A stretch of 64,000 bases of DNA from Lepus europaeus (GCF_033115175.1 NC_084838.1:40713468-40777467), one strand, 5' to 3'; positions 48,347-59,869 are shown, counted from the stretch's first letter. Notes: generated by a model from the sequence alone, not told the origin. Made by a program: numbers and translations.

Positions 48347-48682
48347 CATGGGGCTGTGGCGTGGTGAGTAAAGTCGCCACCTGCGCTGCTGGCATCCCGT
48401 ATGGGCACTGGTTCAAGTCCTGGCTGCTCCACTTTCAATCCAGCTCTCTGCTGTTGCCTGGGAAAGCAGTAGAGGATGGCCCAAGGCCTTGGGCCCCTGT
48501 GTCCATGTAAGAGACCCAGAAGAAGCTCCTGGCTTCGGATCAGAAAGATCCGGCTGTTGCAGCCATTTGGGGAGTGAACCAGCGGGTGGAAGATGTGTCT
48601 GTGCCTCTGCCTCTGCTTCTGCCTCTCTGTAACTCTGCCTTTCAAATAAATAAATGTGTTTTTTTTCTTTAAAAAAAAAAAG
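48347..48682 (+). mobile_element. Older CSINE in the A-tail region of the previous one
   Basis: Head tggggctgtggcgtggtgag, tail caaataaataaatgtg. Confidence 0.87.
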
Positions 48683-48710
48683 TCCAAAAACAGTAATGAA
48701 AATTCAAGAT

Positions 48711-49035
48711 AGGCTGGCGCCATGGCACAACAGGCTAATCCTCCACCTTGTGGCACAGGCACACTGGGTTCTAGTCCCAGTTGGGGCGCCAGATTCTATT
48801 CCGGTTGCCCCTCTTCCAGGCCAGCTCTCTGCTATGGCCCGGGAAGGCAGTGGAGGATGGCCCAAGTGCTTGGGCCCTGTAACCACATGGGAGACCAGGA
48901 GAAGCACCTGGCTCCTGGCTTCGGATCAGTGCAGTGCGCTGGCCGCAGTGGCCATTGGAGGGTGAACCAATGGCAAAAAGGAAGACCTTTCTGTCTCTCT
49001 CACTGTCCACTCTGCATGTCCAAAAAAAAAAAAAA
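48711..49035 (+). mobile_element. Young CSINE
   Basis: Flanked by tcaagata on both sides. Confidence 0.92.
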
Positions 49036-49093
49036 ATCAAGATAATTGAAAATGTCACTTAAATTTTCCATTATCTAAAGATGGCCCATATTA

Positions 49094-49352
49094 TTTTTTT
49101 TCTGTAAGATTTATTTATTTGAAAGGTAGAGCAACAGAGAGAGAAAGGGAGAGAGAGATATATCAATATTCCATGTGCTAATTTACTCCCCAAGTGACCA
49201 CAACAGCCAGGTCTTGTCTAGGCCGAAGCCAAGGGCTGGTAACTCAATCCTGGTATCTCACATGGGTGGCAGGGGATCAAACCAGCCCTCCGATCTGGGA
49301 TGCTAGCATTGCAGGTGGCAGCTTAACCTACTGGGCCAAAGTGTGATCCCCA
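49094..49352 (-). mobile_element. Older CSINE
   Basis: Reversed tail ctgtaagatttatttatttg, reversed head agtgtgatcccc. 49353-49635 is unannotated. Confidence 0.83.
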
Positions 49353-49635
49353 CGTTACTATTTTTGATATGTTTTATAGCCTTTTTTTCTATTCACTCAC
49401 AGATTTGGTTTAGACTTTTTAAGCCTACAGTATATAACAAGCATTTTTTCATGTGTTGGCATGTTTTTTCCTAAATGTGATATATAAAAGCTGTATAATA
49501 TGACATCTAGTACAAATGCCATAATTCACTTAACCGTTCTTTCACAGTCAGACACATAAGATGCTTCCAATTTTTGCTGTTAAAAGTTATAAGAAATGCT
49601 TATTCTCTTTAACAATTTTTCCATATTTAAGATGA

Positions 49636-49942
49636 TTTCCTGGGGGTGGGTGTTATAGTGCAGTGGTTTAAGCACTATATATGCTTAACTATACGTATTT
49701 GTACCACGTCCTGTATTGGAGTGTATGGGATTGAGTCCTGCCTCCAAGTCCAACCCAGCTTCCTGCTGCTGTACCTGGGAAGCAGCAGATGATGGCCCAA
49801 GTACTTGGGTCCCTGCCATCGTGTAGGAGACCAGGATGGAGTTCCTGACTCCTGGTCTCAGCCTGGCCCAGGCCTGGCTGTAAACCAGTGGATGAAAGGT
49901 CTCTCCCTCTCCTTCTCCTTCCCCTCCCCCTCTCCCTCTCCA
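49636..49942 (+). mobile_element. Older CSINE, tail replaced at a pyrimidine tract
   Basis: gggggtgggtgttatagtgc to (ctcc)n at 49905-49942, then an opposite-strand copy. Confidence 0.8.
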
Positions 49943-50128
49943 GAATCTTCCAGATCTCTCATGTAGGTTCAGGGACCCAAGTACTTGATCCATCCTCTGC
50001 TGCTTTCCCAGGCACATTATCAGGGAGCTGGATCAGAAGTGGAGCGGACAGGACCCCAACTGGCACCCATATAGGATGCCAGCATCACAGGCAGCAGCTT
50101 AACTCGCTCCATCACAATACGAACCCCT
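49943..50128 (-). mobile_element. Older CSINE, tail lost
   Basis: cttccagatctctcatgtag to aatacgaacccc. It starts mid-element at the pyrimidine tract. Confidence 0.8.
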
Positions 50129-50351
50129 GGGAACACTCTCACAGACACACCCAAAATAATACTTTCCTAGGTTTCTAGGCGTTCCTTAATCCAGTCAAGT
50201 TGACACTTAAAATTAACTTCCACAAAGGTATTAGGAAGAACCTTCAGAATAAGACCCAGAGGGATGGAAAAAAACTAAGAGTCGAGTTAGGCTTCGCAGC
50301 CATACGCCACTGTGAGACGGGCGTGCTTGCTGCCCATTCATAAGAACAGAG

Positions 50352-50438
50352 CTTCTTCCCCGGAAGTTGCGGCATTTGGGGAGTGAACAGTGGATGGAAA
50401 ATCTCTCTCCAACTCTTGCCTTAAAAATAAAATAAGAT
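50352..50438 (+). mobile_element. CSINE 3'-tail fragment
   Basis: gcggcatttggggagtgaac to aaaataaaataagat. Confidence 0.75.
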
Positions 50439-50524
50439 GGGCTGGCGCCGTGGCTTAACAGGCTAATCCTCTGCCTTGCGGCGCCGGCATACCGGGTTCT
50501 AGTCCTGGTTGGGGCATCGGATTC
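50439..50524 (+). mobile_element. Young CSINE head fragment
   Basis: gggctggcgccgtggcttaa to gggcatcggattc, cut by the next copy; the rest is not found downstream. Confidence 0.85.
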
Positions 50525-50869
50525 TTTTTTTTTTTTTTTTTTTGACAGGCAGAGTGGACAGTGAGAGAGAGAGACAGAGAGAAAGGTCTTCCTTTTGCCG
50601 TTGGTTCACCCTCCAATGGCCGCCGCGGTAGCGCGCTGCGGCCGGCGCACCGCGCTGTTCCGATGGCAGGAGCCAGGTGCTTCTCCTGGTCTCCCATGGG
50701 GTGCAGGACCCAAGGACTTGGGCCATCCTCCACTGCACTCCCTGGCCACAGCAGAGAGCTGGCCTGGAAGAGGGGCAACCGGGACAGGATCGGTGCCCCG
50801 ACCGGGACTAGAACCCGGTGTGCCGGCGCCGCAAGGCGGAGGATTAGCCTGTTAAGCCACGGCGCCAGC
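50525..50869 (-). mobile_element. Young CSINE, inverted against the preceding fragment
   Basis: T run, reversed tail gacaggcagagtggacagtg, reversed head ccacggcgccagccc. Confidence 0.92.
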
Positions 50870-50984
50870 CCTAATAGTGATTTTCCATTTCTCTCATTTT
50901 TTCAATATTTATTATTTACAGTTTTCTGTAAGGAAAAACTATCTTTTCTCTCCATTTATTCATCTATGTGTTTTTTTTTAGAAA

Positions 50985-51246
50985 ATATTTTTATTTTCAC
51001 TTTATTTGAAAGGCAGAGACAGATTTCCCATACATAATTCACTGTCTAATTGCCTATACCAGCTAGAGCTGGGTCAGTCCAAAGCCAGGAGCCTGGAACT
51101 CAATCTAGCAGGGATGCGACTCCTCGAGCCTTCATCTTCTTCCTCTCAGGGTGCACACTAACAAAGGCTTGGACTCAAACACAGGGACTCCAGTATGAGA
51201 TCCCAGACACCCGGAGACATCTTAACAGCTGTACCAAGTGCTTGCC
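50985..51246 (-). mobile_element. Degenerate older CSINE
   Basis: cactttatttgaaaggcaga to taccaagtgcttgcc. Confidence 0.72.
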
Positions 51247-51317
51247 AGACATCCATTTATTTCGTATCAGTGTTGAAAATTGGCTATTTATTTTATTCTG
51301 AGTTAAAATCCAATTAT

Positions 51318-51594
51318 ATATTTAAGATTTTTTATTTCTTTGAAAGGCAGAGGAGTGGGGGAGAGAGATATCTTCCATTTGCTGGTTCACTCAACAAATG
51401 GCCACAGGGGTAGGGGGCTAAAGCCAGGAAACTCCATCCAGGTCTCCCATGTGGATGGCAGGGTTGAGCCATTCTCTGTTGCTCTCCCAGGCGCATTAGC
51501 AGAGAGCTGGATCTGAAGCAGCCTGTGCTTGGGGCACCGCATACCAGTTTGAAGGTAATTGCTTAACCCACTGTGCCTCAACACCAGCTCCTGT
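51318..51594 (-). mobile_element. Older CSINE
   Basis: ttaagattttttatttcttt to gcctcaacaccagctcc. Confidence 0.82.
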
Positions 51595-51717
51595 CATTAT
51601 TTATTTTGCTACTCAAACTGTTCTGTAATTTGGCAGCTCTATTTTGAAAAAAATTATGCAAATGAAAAAAGCTTAATGTGCTAAGATTGTGTTAAATATT
51701 AGCATTAAGAGCAGTCA

Positions 51718-52425
51718 GGGGCTGGTGTTGTGGCTCAATGGGTTAAGCCCCCACTTGTGATACCGGCATGCCATACTGGAGCATTGCTTTGAGTGCCCAT
51801 TCAAGTCCTGTGCTCTGCTTCTGATGCAGCTTCATTTTATTTATTTTTTAAATATGCTCAAATCCTGACAGTTTTTTTACAAAGATTTATTTATTTGAAA
51901 GGCAGAGTTACAGAGAGGCAGAGACAAAGAGATAGAGATCTTCTATCTGCTGGTGCATTCCACAGATGGCTGCAATGGTCAGAGCTGTGCTGATCTGAAA
52001 CCAGGAGCCAGGAGCCAGGAGCATCTTCTGGGTCTCCCATATGGGTACAGGGGCCCAAGGACTTGGGCCATATTCCACTGCTTTCCCAGCCCACAGCAGA
52101 GAGCTGGATTAGAAGTTGAGTAGCCAGGACTCGAACTGGTGTCCATATAGGATACTGGCACTGCAGGCAGTGGCTTTACCTGCTACACTACAGCGCCGGC
52201 CCCTCCAGCTTTATTTTAATGTACCTAGGAAGGCAGTGGAAGATGGCCCAAGTACTTCAGTCCCTGCCACTGACATAGCAGACCAGGATGGTGTTCCTGG
52301 CTCCTGGCTTAGGCATGGCTCAGACCTAGCTGTTGTAGCCACTTGGGGAGTGAACCAGCAGATGGGAAGATCTCTGTGCCTCTTCTGTTTCTGTCACTTT
52401 GCCTTTAAACTAAATAAATTAATTA
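51718..52425 (+). mobile_element. Older CSINE split by a - CSINE
   Basis: 51718-51840 and 52204-52425, with cagcttcattttatt / cagctttattttaat at the joint. Confidence 0.82.
51871..52203 (-). mobile_element. Older CSINE inserted in the preceding copy
   Basis: Reversed tail acaaagatttatttatttga, reversed head agcgccggcccc. Confidence 0.87.
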
Positions 52426-52686
52426 AAAATTTAGTTGAAAGGCAGAGTTACAGAGAGAGAAGGAGACACAGACAGAGAAAGAGGGAGAGTGAACCTGCTG
52501 GTTCACTCCCCAAATAGCTGCAACAGCCAGGAGCTTAGAACTCCATCTGGGTCTCCCACTTGGGTGGTAGAGGCCCAAGTACTTAGGCCATCTTCCATCA
52601 CTTTCCCAGGCACGCTGGCAGGCAGTTTGTTTGGGATGCTGGTGTTCTAAGCAGTGGCTTTACCTGCTGCATCACAATGCTGGCAC
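52426..52686 (-). mobile_element. Older CSINE, tail-to-tail with the previous + copy
   Basis: taattaaaaatttagttgaa to caatgctggca. Confidence 0.8.
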
Positions 52687-52804
52687 AAGTAGATATTTAA
52701 AAAAAAAATTTAAAGCACCATATCTAATTTATGGAAGAAAAAAAAGGAAAAAATAGAGGTAGGATGCGATTAACTATCTTACCTAAGATCACACACCTAG
52801 ATTC

Positions 52805-53318
52805 GTCTAGAATAGTGGCTTGTAAACTTTTGTGTAAAGGCTCAGAGAGTAAATACTTTAGGTATTGTGGGCCATAATACTTATATGAACAGCATGGGTG
52901 TGTTCCAATAAAATGCAGTAGACTCTTAAAAAACAAAAATGGGTCTGGCATGTGGTGTGGTGCAGTGCCACCTAGGATGCTAGAATCCCATATGAGCACC
53001 AGTTTGAGTCCAGGCTGCTCCACTTCCAATCTAGCTTCCTGCTAATACACCTGGGAAAGTAGTGGGAGATGACCCAAGTGCTTGGGCCACTCTACCCAGG
53101 TAGGAGACCTGGATGGAGTTTTAGGCTCCTGTCTTCAGCTTAGCCTAGCTCTAGCCTTTGTGACCATTTGGGGAGCAAACCAGTGAGTGGAAGATCTGTC
53201 TCTGTGTCTCCCTGTAACTCTGCATTTCAAATACACGTTAAAAATAAATCTTAAAAAACAAAAAACAACAGGGTGGGTTATATTTGGTCCACGGTTTGCA
53301 GTTTGCTGACCTATTCTA
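52805..53318 (+). mobile_element. hAT-Charlie-like DNA transposon remnant split by a CSINE
   Basis: The left piece (ggcttgtaaacttttgtgta, aaataatactt-like, tgttccaataaaatgcag) and the right piece (tatatttggtccacggtttg, cagtttgctgacc) match a known mammalian non-autonomous hAT with ends like GGTCGGCAAACT. The CSINE at 52942-53262 divides them. Confidence 0.6.
52942..53262 (+). mobile_element. Older CSINE inside the hAT-like remnant
   Basis: gtctggcatgtggtgtggtg to aaaaataaatcttaaaaa. Confidence 0.82.
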
Positions 53319-53403
53319 TAATCTAGGTTTCCCCTAGAACCTAAAGCTTAACCACTGACTAGGACTACATAAGCACTGGTGTAACCAGATGAAGTTCTTG
53401 GAA

Positions 53404-53749
53404 TAATTTTTTTAAAGATTTATTTATTTATTTGAAGGGCAGCATTACACAGAGGCAGAGGCAGAGGTAGGGGAGGGTCAGGGAGAGAAAGAGAGAGAGA
53501 TACCTTTCATCTGCTTGTTCACTCCCCAGATGGCCACAATGGGCAGGCCAAAGTCAGGAACTAGGAGCTTCTTCCGGTCTCCTATGTAGATGCAGGTGCC
53601 CAAGGACTTGGGCCATCTTCCACTGCTTTCCCAGGCATATCAGCAGAGAGCTGGATTGGAAGTGGAGCAGCTGGGACTTGAACTGGCACCTACATGGGAT
53701 GCTGGCACTGCAGACAGCAGTTTTGCCTGCTACACCACAGTGCCGGCCT
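53404..53749 (-). mobile_element. Older CSINE
   Basis: tggaataattttt before it and tggaatacttttt after it mark the target duplication. Confidence 0.88.
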
Positions 53750-53879
53750 CTGGAATACTTTTTATTATTTTCTGAGGACTTTGATGCACATTTTCTTGCA
53801 TGAATTTGACAATGCCAAAGTAAGAATTCAGCTCCTTTATGTAGATAAATAATAGACTTAGACAGGACATTTATATTAT

Positions 53880-54128
53880 TATTTTTAAAAGATCTGTTTA
53901 TCTGAAAGGCAAAGTTACAGAGAGGCAAAGGCAGAGAGAGAGAAGTCTTCCATTTGCTGGTTCACTCCCCAAATGGCCGCAATAGCCAGAGCTGGGCTGA
54001 TTGGAAGCTGGAAGCCAGGAGCTTCTTCCAGATCTCCCTGCACGTGGGTGCAGGGGCCCAAGGACTTGGGCCATCTTCCACTGCTTTCCCAGGCCATAGC
54101 AGAGAGCTGGATTGAAGGTGGAGCAGAC
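53880..54128 (-). mobile_element. Older CSINE lacking its head
   Basis: aaaagatctgtttatctgaa to gaaggtggagcag, cut by the next copy. Confidence 0.82.
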
Positions 54129-54130
54129 AT

Positions 54131-54458
54131 GGGGCCGGTGCTATGGTACAGCGGATTAACGCCCTGGCCTGAAGTGCCAGCAACCCATATGGGCGCCAGT
54201 TTGACACCCGGCTGTTCCACTTCCAATCCAGCTCTATGCTACAACCTGGGAAAGCAGTAGAAGATGGCCCAAATCCTTGGGCCCCTGCACGCACGTGGGG
54301 GACCCAGAAGAAGCTCCTGGCTCCTGGCTTCAGATCAGCGCAGCTCCAGCCGTTGCAGCCATTTGGGGAGTGAACCAGCGATGGAATACCTCTCTATCTC
54401 TACCTCTCTCTGTAACTCTTTCCAAATAAATAAAATAAATCTTTAAAAAAAAAATCTT
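54131..54458 (+). mobile_element. Older CSINE
   Basis: Head ggggccggtgctatggtaca, tail aaataaataaaataaatc. Confidence 0.88.
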
Positions 54459-54461
54459 ACT

Positions 54462-54731
54462 GGCCAGTGCCATGGTTCACTAGGCTAATCCTCCGCCTGT
54501 GGCACCAGTACTCCGGGTTCTAGTCCCGGTTGGGGCGCCGGACCTGTCCCGGTTGCTCCTCTTCCAGTCCAGCTTTCTGCTGTGGCCCGGGAGGGCAGTG
54601 GAGGATGGCCCAAGTGCTTGGGCCCTGCACCTGCATGGGAAACCGGGAGGAGGCACCTGGCTCCTGGCTTTGGATCGGCGCAGGGTGCCGGCCGTAGTGG
54701 CCATTTGGGGGGTGAACCAATGGAAGGAAGA

Positions 54732-54771
<40 letters not shown>

Positions 54772-54795
54772 ACTCTGCCTGTCAAAAAAAAAATT
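54462..54795 (+). mobile_element. Young-type CSINE in the previous A-tail
   Basis: Head ggccagtgccatggttcact, (CT)n at 54734-54762. Confidence 0.9.
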
Positions 54796-54802
54796 ATTTA
54801 TT

Positions 54803-55120
54803 GGGGCTGGCACTGTGGTGTTAAAGCCACTGCCTGTGGTGCCGGCATGCCATGTGGGCACCGGATCGAGTCCTGGCTCCACTTCCATTACAGCTACCTG
54901 CTGATGTGCCTGGGAAAGCAGCGTAGGACAGCCCAAGTCCTTGGGCCCCTGCTACCCATGCGGGAGACCTGGATGAATTCTTGGCTCCTGGCTTCACCTG
55001 GCCCAAGCCTGACCAGCCCTGGCTGTTGCGGCATTTGGGGAGTGAACCAGCGGACGGATCTTTTACTCTCTCTCCCTCTCTCTGTAACTCTTTCAAATAA
55101 TAAATATATCTTAAATTTTT
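54803..55120 (+). mobile_element. Older CSINE, third in a head-to-tail row
   Basis: Head ggggctggcactgtggtgtt, tail caaataataaatatatct. Confidence 0.85.
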
Positions 55121-55462
55121 TTATTTTCATTTCATGTGAACATGTGAATGGGACAGAGAGAGAGAGAGATGGAGAGAGAGATGGAGACGGAACTGACAGA
55201 GAATGTTCCATCTGCTGGTTTAATCCCCAAATGCCTGAAACTGCAAAGGCTGGGCCCGGGTGAGACCAGGAAACCAGAACTGTATCAGAGCCCCTTCCTG
55301 GGTGACAGGGACCCAAGTATATGAACCCTCACTGCTGCCTCCGATGGGGCACATATACAGGAAGCTGGATCTGAAGCAGAGGAGGTAGGACTCACTGGCC
55401 TTCCAATATGGCATGGAGACCTCACAAGCAGTGACTAAAGTGCTACACTAAATACCTACTCC
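55121..55462 (-). mobile_element. Degenerate older CSINE
   Basis: tttcatttcatgtgaacatg to aaatacctactcc. Confidence 0.75.
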
Positions 55463-55528
55463 AGGACAAGTTATTAACAGGTAGAGGTGGAAGGAAACTT
55501 GCTAGACTTTTAGAAAAATGAGGCATGA

Positions 55529-55850
55529 TGGGGCTGGCGCTGTGGTGCAGCAGGTTAAAGCCTTGGCCTGCAGTACCAGCATCCCATATGGGCACTTGTG
55601 AGGCCTAGTTGCTCCACTTCTGATCCAGCTCCCTGCTAATGTGCCTGAGAAAGCAGTGGAGTATGGCCCAAGTCTTTGGGCCCCCACATCCATGTGGGAG
55701 AACTAGAAGAAACTCCTGGCTCCTGGCTTCAGATTGGGTTACCTCTGGCCATTCTAGCCATTTGGGTAGTGAATCAGTGGATGGAAGACCTCTCTCTGTC
55801 TCTACCTCTCTCTGTTAACTCTTTAAAATAAATAAAATAAGTATTTTTAA
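55529..55850 (+). mobile_element. Older CSINE, outer layer of a three-layer nest
   Basis: agaaaaatgaggca at 55512-55525 and 56671-56684 encloses this copy and everything inserted in its tail. Confidence 0.88.
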
Positions 55851-55865
55851 AAAAAGTCTTTAGAA

Positions 55866-56190
55866 GCCGCGCTATGGCACAGCTGGTTAATGGCCTGGCC
55901 CTAAGCACTGGCATCCCATATGTGTGCTGCTTCAAGTCCTGGCTGTTCCTCTTCCAATCCATCTCTCTGCTATGGCCTGGGAAAGCTGTAGAAGATGGCC
56001 CAAGTCCTTGGGCCCTGTACCTGCATGGGAGAACTGGAAGAAGCTCCTGGAAGAGGGGCAACCGGGACAGAATCCGGCGCCCCGACCAGGACTAGAACCC
56101 GGTGTGCCGGCGCCGCAAGGCAGAGGATTAGCCTGTTGAGCCAATGGCACCGGCCCCCTCTGTATAATTCTTTCAAATAAATAAATAAAT
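55866..56190 (+). mobile_element. Older CSINE with an inverted young-CSINE patch
   Basis: aaaaagtcttta at 55851-55862 and 56656-56667 flanks it. The + body is 55866-56050 and the + tail 56157-56190. Between them, 56051-56156 is the head half of a young CSINE in reverse. Confidence 0.82.
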
Positions 56191-56197
56191 CTTTTTT

Positions 56198-56292
56198 TTT
56201 CTTTTTTTTTTTTTGACTTTGATTTCATTCTTGGGAATCAACTCCCAAGAAGACTATTGCACCAGGATGTAAGCACGTTTGTATGAGGGTCC

Positions 56293-56324
<32 letters not shown>

Positions 56325-56639
56325 GACAGGCAGAGTGGATAGTGAGAGAGAGACAGAGAGAAAGGTCTTCCTTTTTGCCGTTGGTTCACCCTCCAATGGC
56401 CGCTGCGGCCAGGGCATCTCGCTGATCCGAAGCCAGGAGCCAGGAGCTTCTCCTGGTCTCCCATGCGGGTGCAGGGCCCAAACACTTGGGCCATCCTCCA
56501 CTGCCTTCCCGGGCCATAGCAGAGAGCTGGCCTGGAAGAGGGGCAACTGGGATAGAATCCGGCGCCCCAACCGGGACTAGAACCCAGTGTGCCGGCGCCG
56601 CAAGGTGGAGGATTAGCCTGTTAAGCCACGGCGCCGGCC
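56198..56639 (-). mobile_element. Young CSINE with a probable 82-bp 3' transduction
   Basis: SINE body at 56325-56639 and first A-tail (T run) at 56297-56324. Then 82 bp of unique sequence at 56215-56296 and a second A-tail at 56192-56214. taaataaatctttttt flanks the whole at 56182-56197 and 56640-56655. Confidence 0.8.
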
Positions 56640-56687
56640 TAAATAAATCTTTTTTAAAAAGTCTTTAAAAAGAAAAATGAGGCACGA

Positions 56688-56972
56688 GAGGCGGCATTGT
56701 GGAATGGGTGAAGACACTACCTGTGACTCCAGCTCCACTTCCAAACTAGCTCTCTGCTATGGCCTGGGAAAAGAACAGAAGATGGCCCAAGTGTTTGGGC
56801 CCCTGCACCCACGTGGGAGACCTGCATGAAGCTCCTTGTTTCAGCTTAGCCCAGCTCTGGCCATTGTGGCCATCTAGGGAGTAAACCAGCAGGTGGACAA
56901 TCTCTCTACCTCTCCCTCTCTCTCTCTGTAACTCTTTCAAATAAGTAAGAAATAAATCTTAAAAAAAAAGCA
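56688..56972 (+). mobile_element. Older CSINE
   Basis: aggcggcattgtggaatggg to agtaagaaataaatctt. Confidence 0.83.
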
Positions 56973-57216
56973 AAAAAAAGGAAAGTAAGATACTACAGTT
57001 TTACTAAGGAAGTTTTTGTTTTTGGCTGTTTTTAACAGGCCTCACACAATGGCAATAGCATTGTTTACTGCATTCAAAGGCCAGTGTACTTCAGAAACTG
57101 ATGGTGTATTCCAAATTGTTATTGTGTATTAATTTTTGATCAACTAAAATAAATACATTTCTCAGGTTACCTCTCTAGAGGAGAGCCATAACCAGAAACC
57201 AAACTAATCAGAATTT

Positions 57217-57261
57217 TTTTTTTAATTTATCTATTTATTTGAGAGTTACACAGGGAGAGAA

Positions 57262-57300
<39 letters not shown>

Positions 57301-57558
57301 AATCCTCCATCCGCTGGTTCATTCCCAATTGGCCACAACAGCTGGAGCTGTGCCAATCCAAAGCCAGGAGCCAGGAGCTTCTTCCAGGTCTTCCATGCGG
57401 GTGCAGAGCCCAAGGATTTGGCCATCTTCTACAGCTTTCTCAGGCCATAGCAGAGAGCTGGATCGGAAGTAGAGCAGCTGGGACTTGAGCTGGCGCCCAT
57501 ATGGGATGCCAGCACTTCTGGCTATGGCTTTACCTGGTACGCCACAGTGTCGGCCCCT
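57217..57558 (-). mobile_element. Older CSINE with 13-bp target duplication
   Basis: ctaatcagaattt at 57204-57216 and 57559-57571. Confidence 0.92.
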
Positions 57559-57731
57559 CTAATCAGAATTTGAAGGTTGCTTAATATCACGGAACATAGA
57601 TCAGAGAAACTTGGGTAATATTTATCCTAGGCATAGAATACCCTTCTCTATGTGCTAAGGCAGATATCTATGAAGGGGACTAGAACATTCCACATACACA
57701 TCAGGCTACCCTTTTCTCTATATGGTACACA

Positions 57732-58028
57732 TTTTCTTTTTTTAAAGATTTATTTGAAAGGCAGAGTTAGAGTATGAGAGGGAGAGTCTGAGAGAGATCG
57801 ATCTTCTATTCACTGGTTCACTTCCCAAATGGCTGCTGCAAAGCCAGGAGCCAGGAGCCAGGAGCTTCTTGATCTCCCATGTGGGTGCAGGGACCATCCT
57901 CCACTACTATCCCAGGCCATAACAGAGAGCTGGATCAGAAATGGAGCAGTTGGGACTTGAACAGGTGCCCATATGGGATGCTGGCACTGCAGGCGGTGGC
58001 TTAACCCGTTATACCACAGCACCGGCCC
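57732..58028 (-). mobile_element. Older CSINE, last before the promoter
   Basis: Reversed tail tttaaagatttatttgaaag, reversed head agcaccggccc. Confidence 0.88.
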
Positions 58029-59869
58029 ATATTTTTGCTTCTTAATGTTCACTTAAAAAAAAAAAAGATTGTATACAGATTACTACCTTTCAGATATTAC
58101 ATCCTTCAGGCAGGGTTTAATACATTTGATTATAATTTCCTTTACTGTTAAGTGTGAAGACTGCAACTGTGATTAGCTTTATCTAGGTTATGGAAATCCT
58201 GGAGTTTACATGCCTTGGTTGTTTCTGAGCCATCTAACACCATTTGTTTCTGAGGATGAGTTCATCGAACAAAGACTGATTTCAATGATATAATTTATGG
58301 CTTCCCATGTGTACAGACTTCTAGAGCCAGACTTCTGAGAATTTCCCCATTGTGCTCTCACTTCAGTCTGGGCAAGATGACTTCAGAAAAACTTGTAAAA
58401 GTGATGGGGATGTCTTTTGCAGTGCCCAGAAGTCAAATTAGTTTCTGAGGCAGTCTGGGTGCAAGAGGGGTGTGCAATTCCTGGAGGGGTGGAGTGGACT
58501 ATTTGAAGAGGCTAGTTCTATTGTTAAATGGTGTAACCACAGAGGGAAAGCTCATGTCGTATCTGTAATTGGTGAGGTTTTAGGGCTTTGACACTTATTT
58601 TCTCTGATCACAGGTTGCAGGTAGGACTTCTTCCTTGATAAATGATAATAAAAACACCAAACACAGTGTGACTTGCACAGAAAGGCAGATTTTTTTGAAT
58701 ATGAATATAGTCAGAAGGAGAAATTTGAGACCTGGAGAAACGCTAACAGCTTGTGCAAGGTCACAGAGCTAATACATGGTCTCCGGGCTCCCTCGAGGTT
58801 AATCTTTAATTAGTAAGATACCAGCACTTTCTCCAAGTAAAAAAAATGCAAACAATTGGACTATAGACCTTGCTCACCAGCATCCTCAAGCACCAACCTC
58901 TTTTTCACCGGTCAGAGCCAGCCACTGCCATACCTGATTTTACATACATATCCTTTCAGAATCCTGTTCATTAACTCTCTGACTCTCAAGGGTGGTTTTT
59001 ATCTTTGAGGCTCCCACACATTTCCATAAAGCAGTACACAAAGAGGAGGAAGAAGGAACAGAACAGATACATTCAGAGCTCCCTGCAGAAAATGCAGAGA
59101 TAAGATACATTTGCACAGGAATGGTCACAATGGTGAGTTCTATTTGTTAAAGGCACAACCTGAGCATTCTGATTGCAGACCAGTAACAAAGGCTCCCCTT
59201 GTACTGGGCAGGACTGTTGAAGGTTCCAATTGTTTGACACCCAGTAATTTAACGTAGGAGTCTATTAGTAACCAGCAAGTTAGTAATTAGCTTAGTGCCC
59301 TACACTAAGCTCAGCATAAGCTCATTTCCTATCTACTTAAACCTCTTGGGCCCAAAGGGTACAAGACAGGGTGGGAAAAAAAAAATTAGTAGTATTTATT
59401 GTGAATTTTCTATTTGCCAAGCTGATATTTTACTTAATATCACTTGGTTTGGTCCAATCCAGTTAAATGGTGTAACAACAGAGGGAAAGCTCAAATAAGG
59501 GTAAGGCCCACCAGAATTCCAAGTCCGTGTCTCGTTAGCTTGGGATACTACCTTACTGGGCCGAATAGGTGAGTAAATGGTGAAACACTTTAATCTCTAG
59601 GACACTGTAATGCCATTAGAAACCATTATCTCACTTACGCTTAATTCCTGATGTAAATAACAGGTCATCTCGAAAGGTGGGTCACTACAATTTTCCGAGA
59701 GATAGAAAACCTGATCTGGGTCTCCTCTGCCAGGAAACTCCCTAAGCCTATCTCCTTATCTTCAAAACCGGGCCAACCCCAGCCTCAAGGGGTTGATTAT
59801 ATATGATACGATAAAAATGGCTGTATAACCGGCTGACAGCACAAGGGGCTCGGGAAACCCTAACTCGAC
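58029..59869. other. SINE-free upstream flank of the CpG island
   Basis: 1.8 kb of AT-rich unique sequence with one MIR fragment and a 32-bp direct repeat at 58523-58554 and 59462-59493 (one mismatch). No exon seen. Confidence 0.6.
58720..58800 (-). mobile_element. MIR fragment
   Basis: A MIR core in antisense: tgagacctggagaaacgcta, acttgtgcaaggtcacagag-like, ctaatacatgg. Confidence 0.6.

Noticed and set aside
54499-55263. 254-codon open frame on the + strand
   Set aside because: Translation of three consecutive CSINEs.
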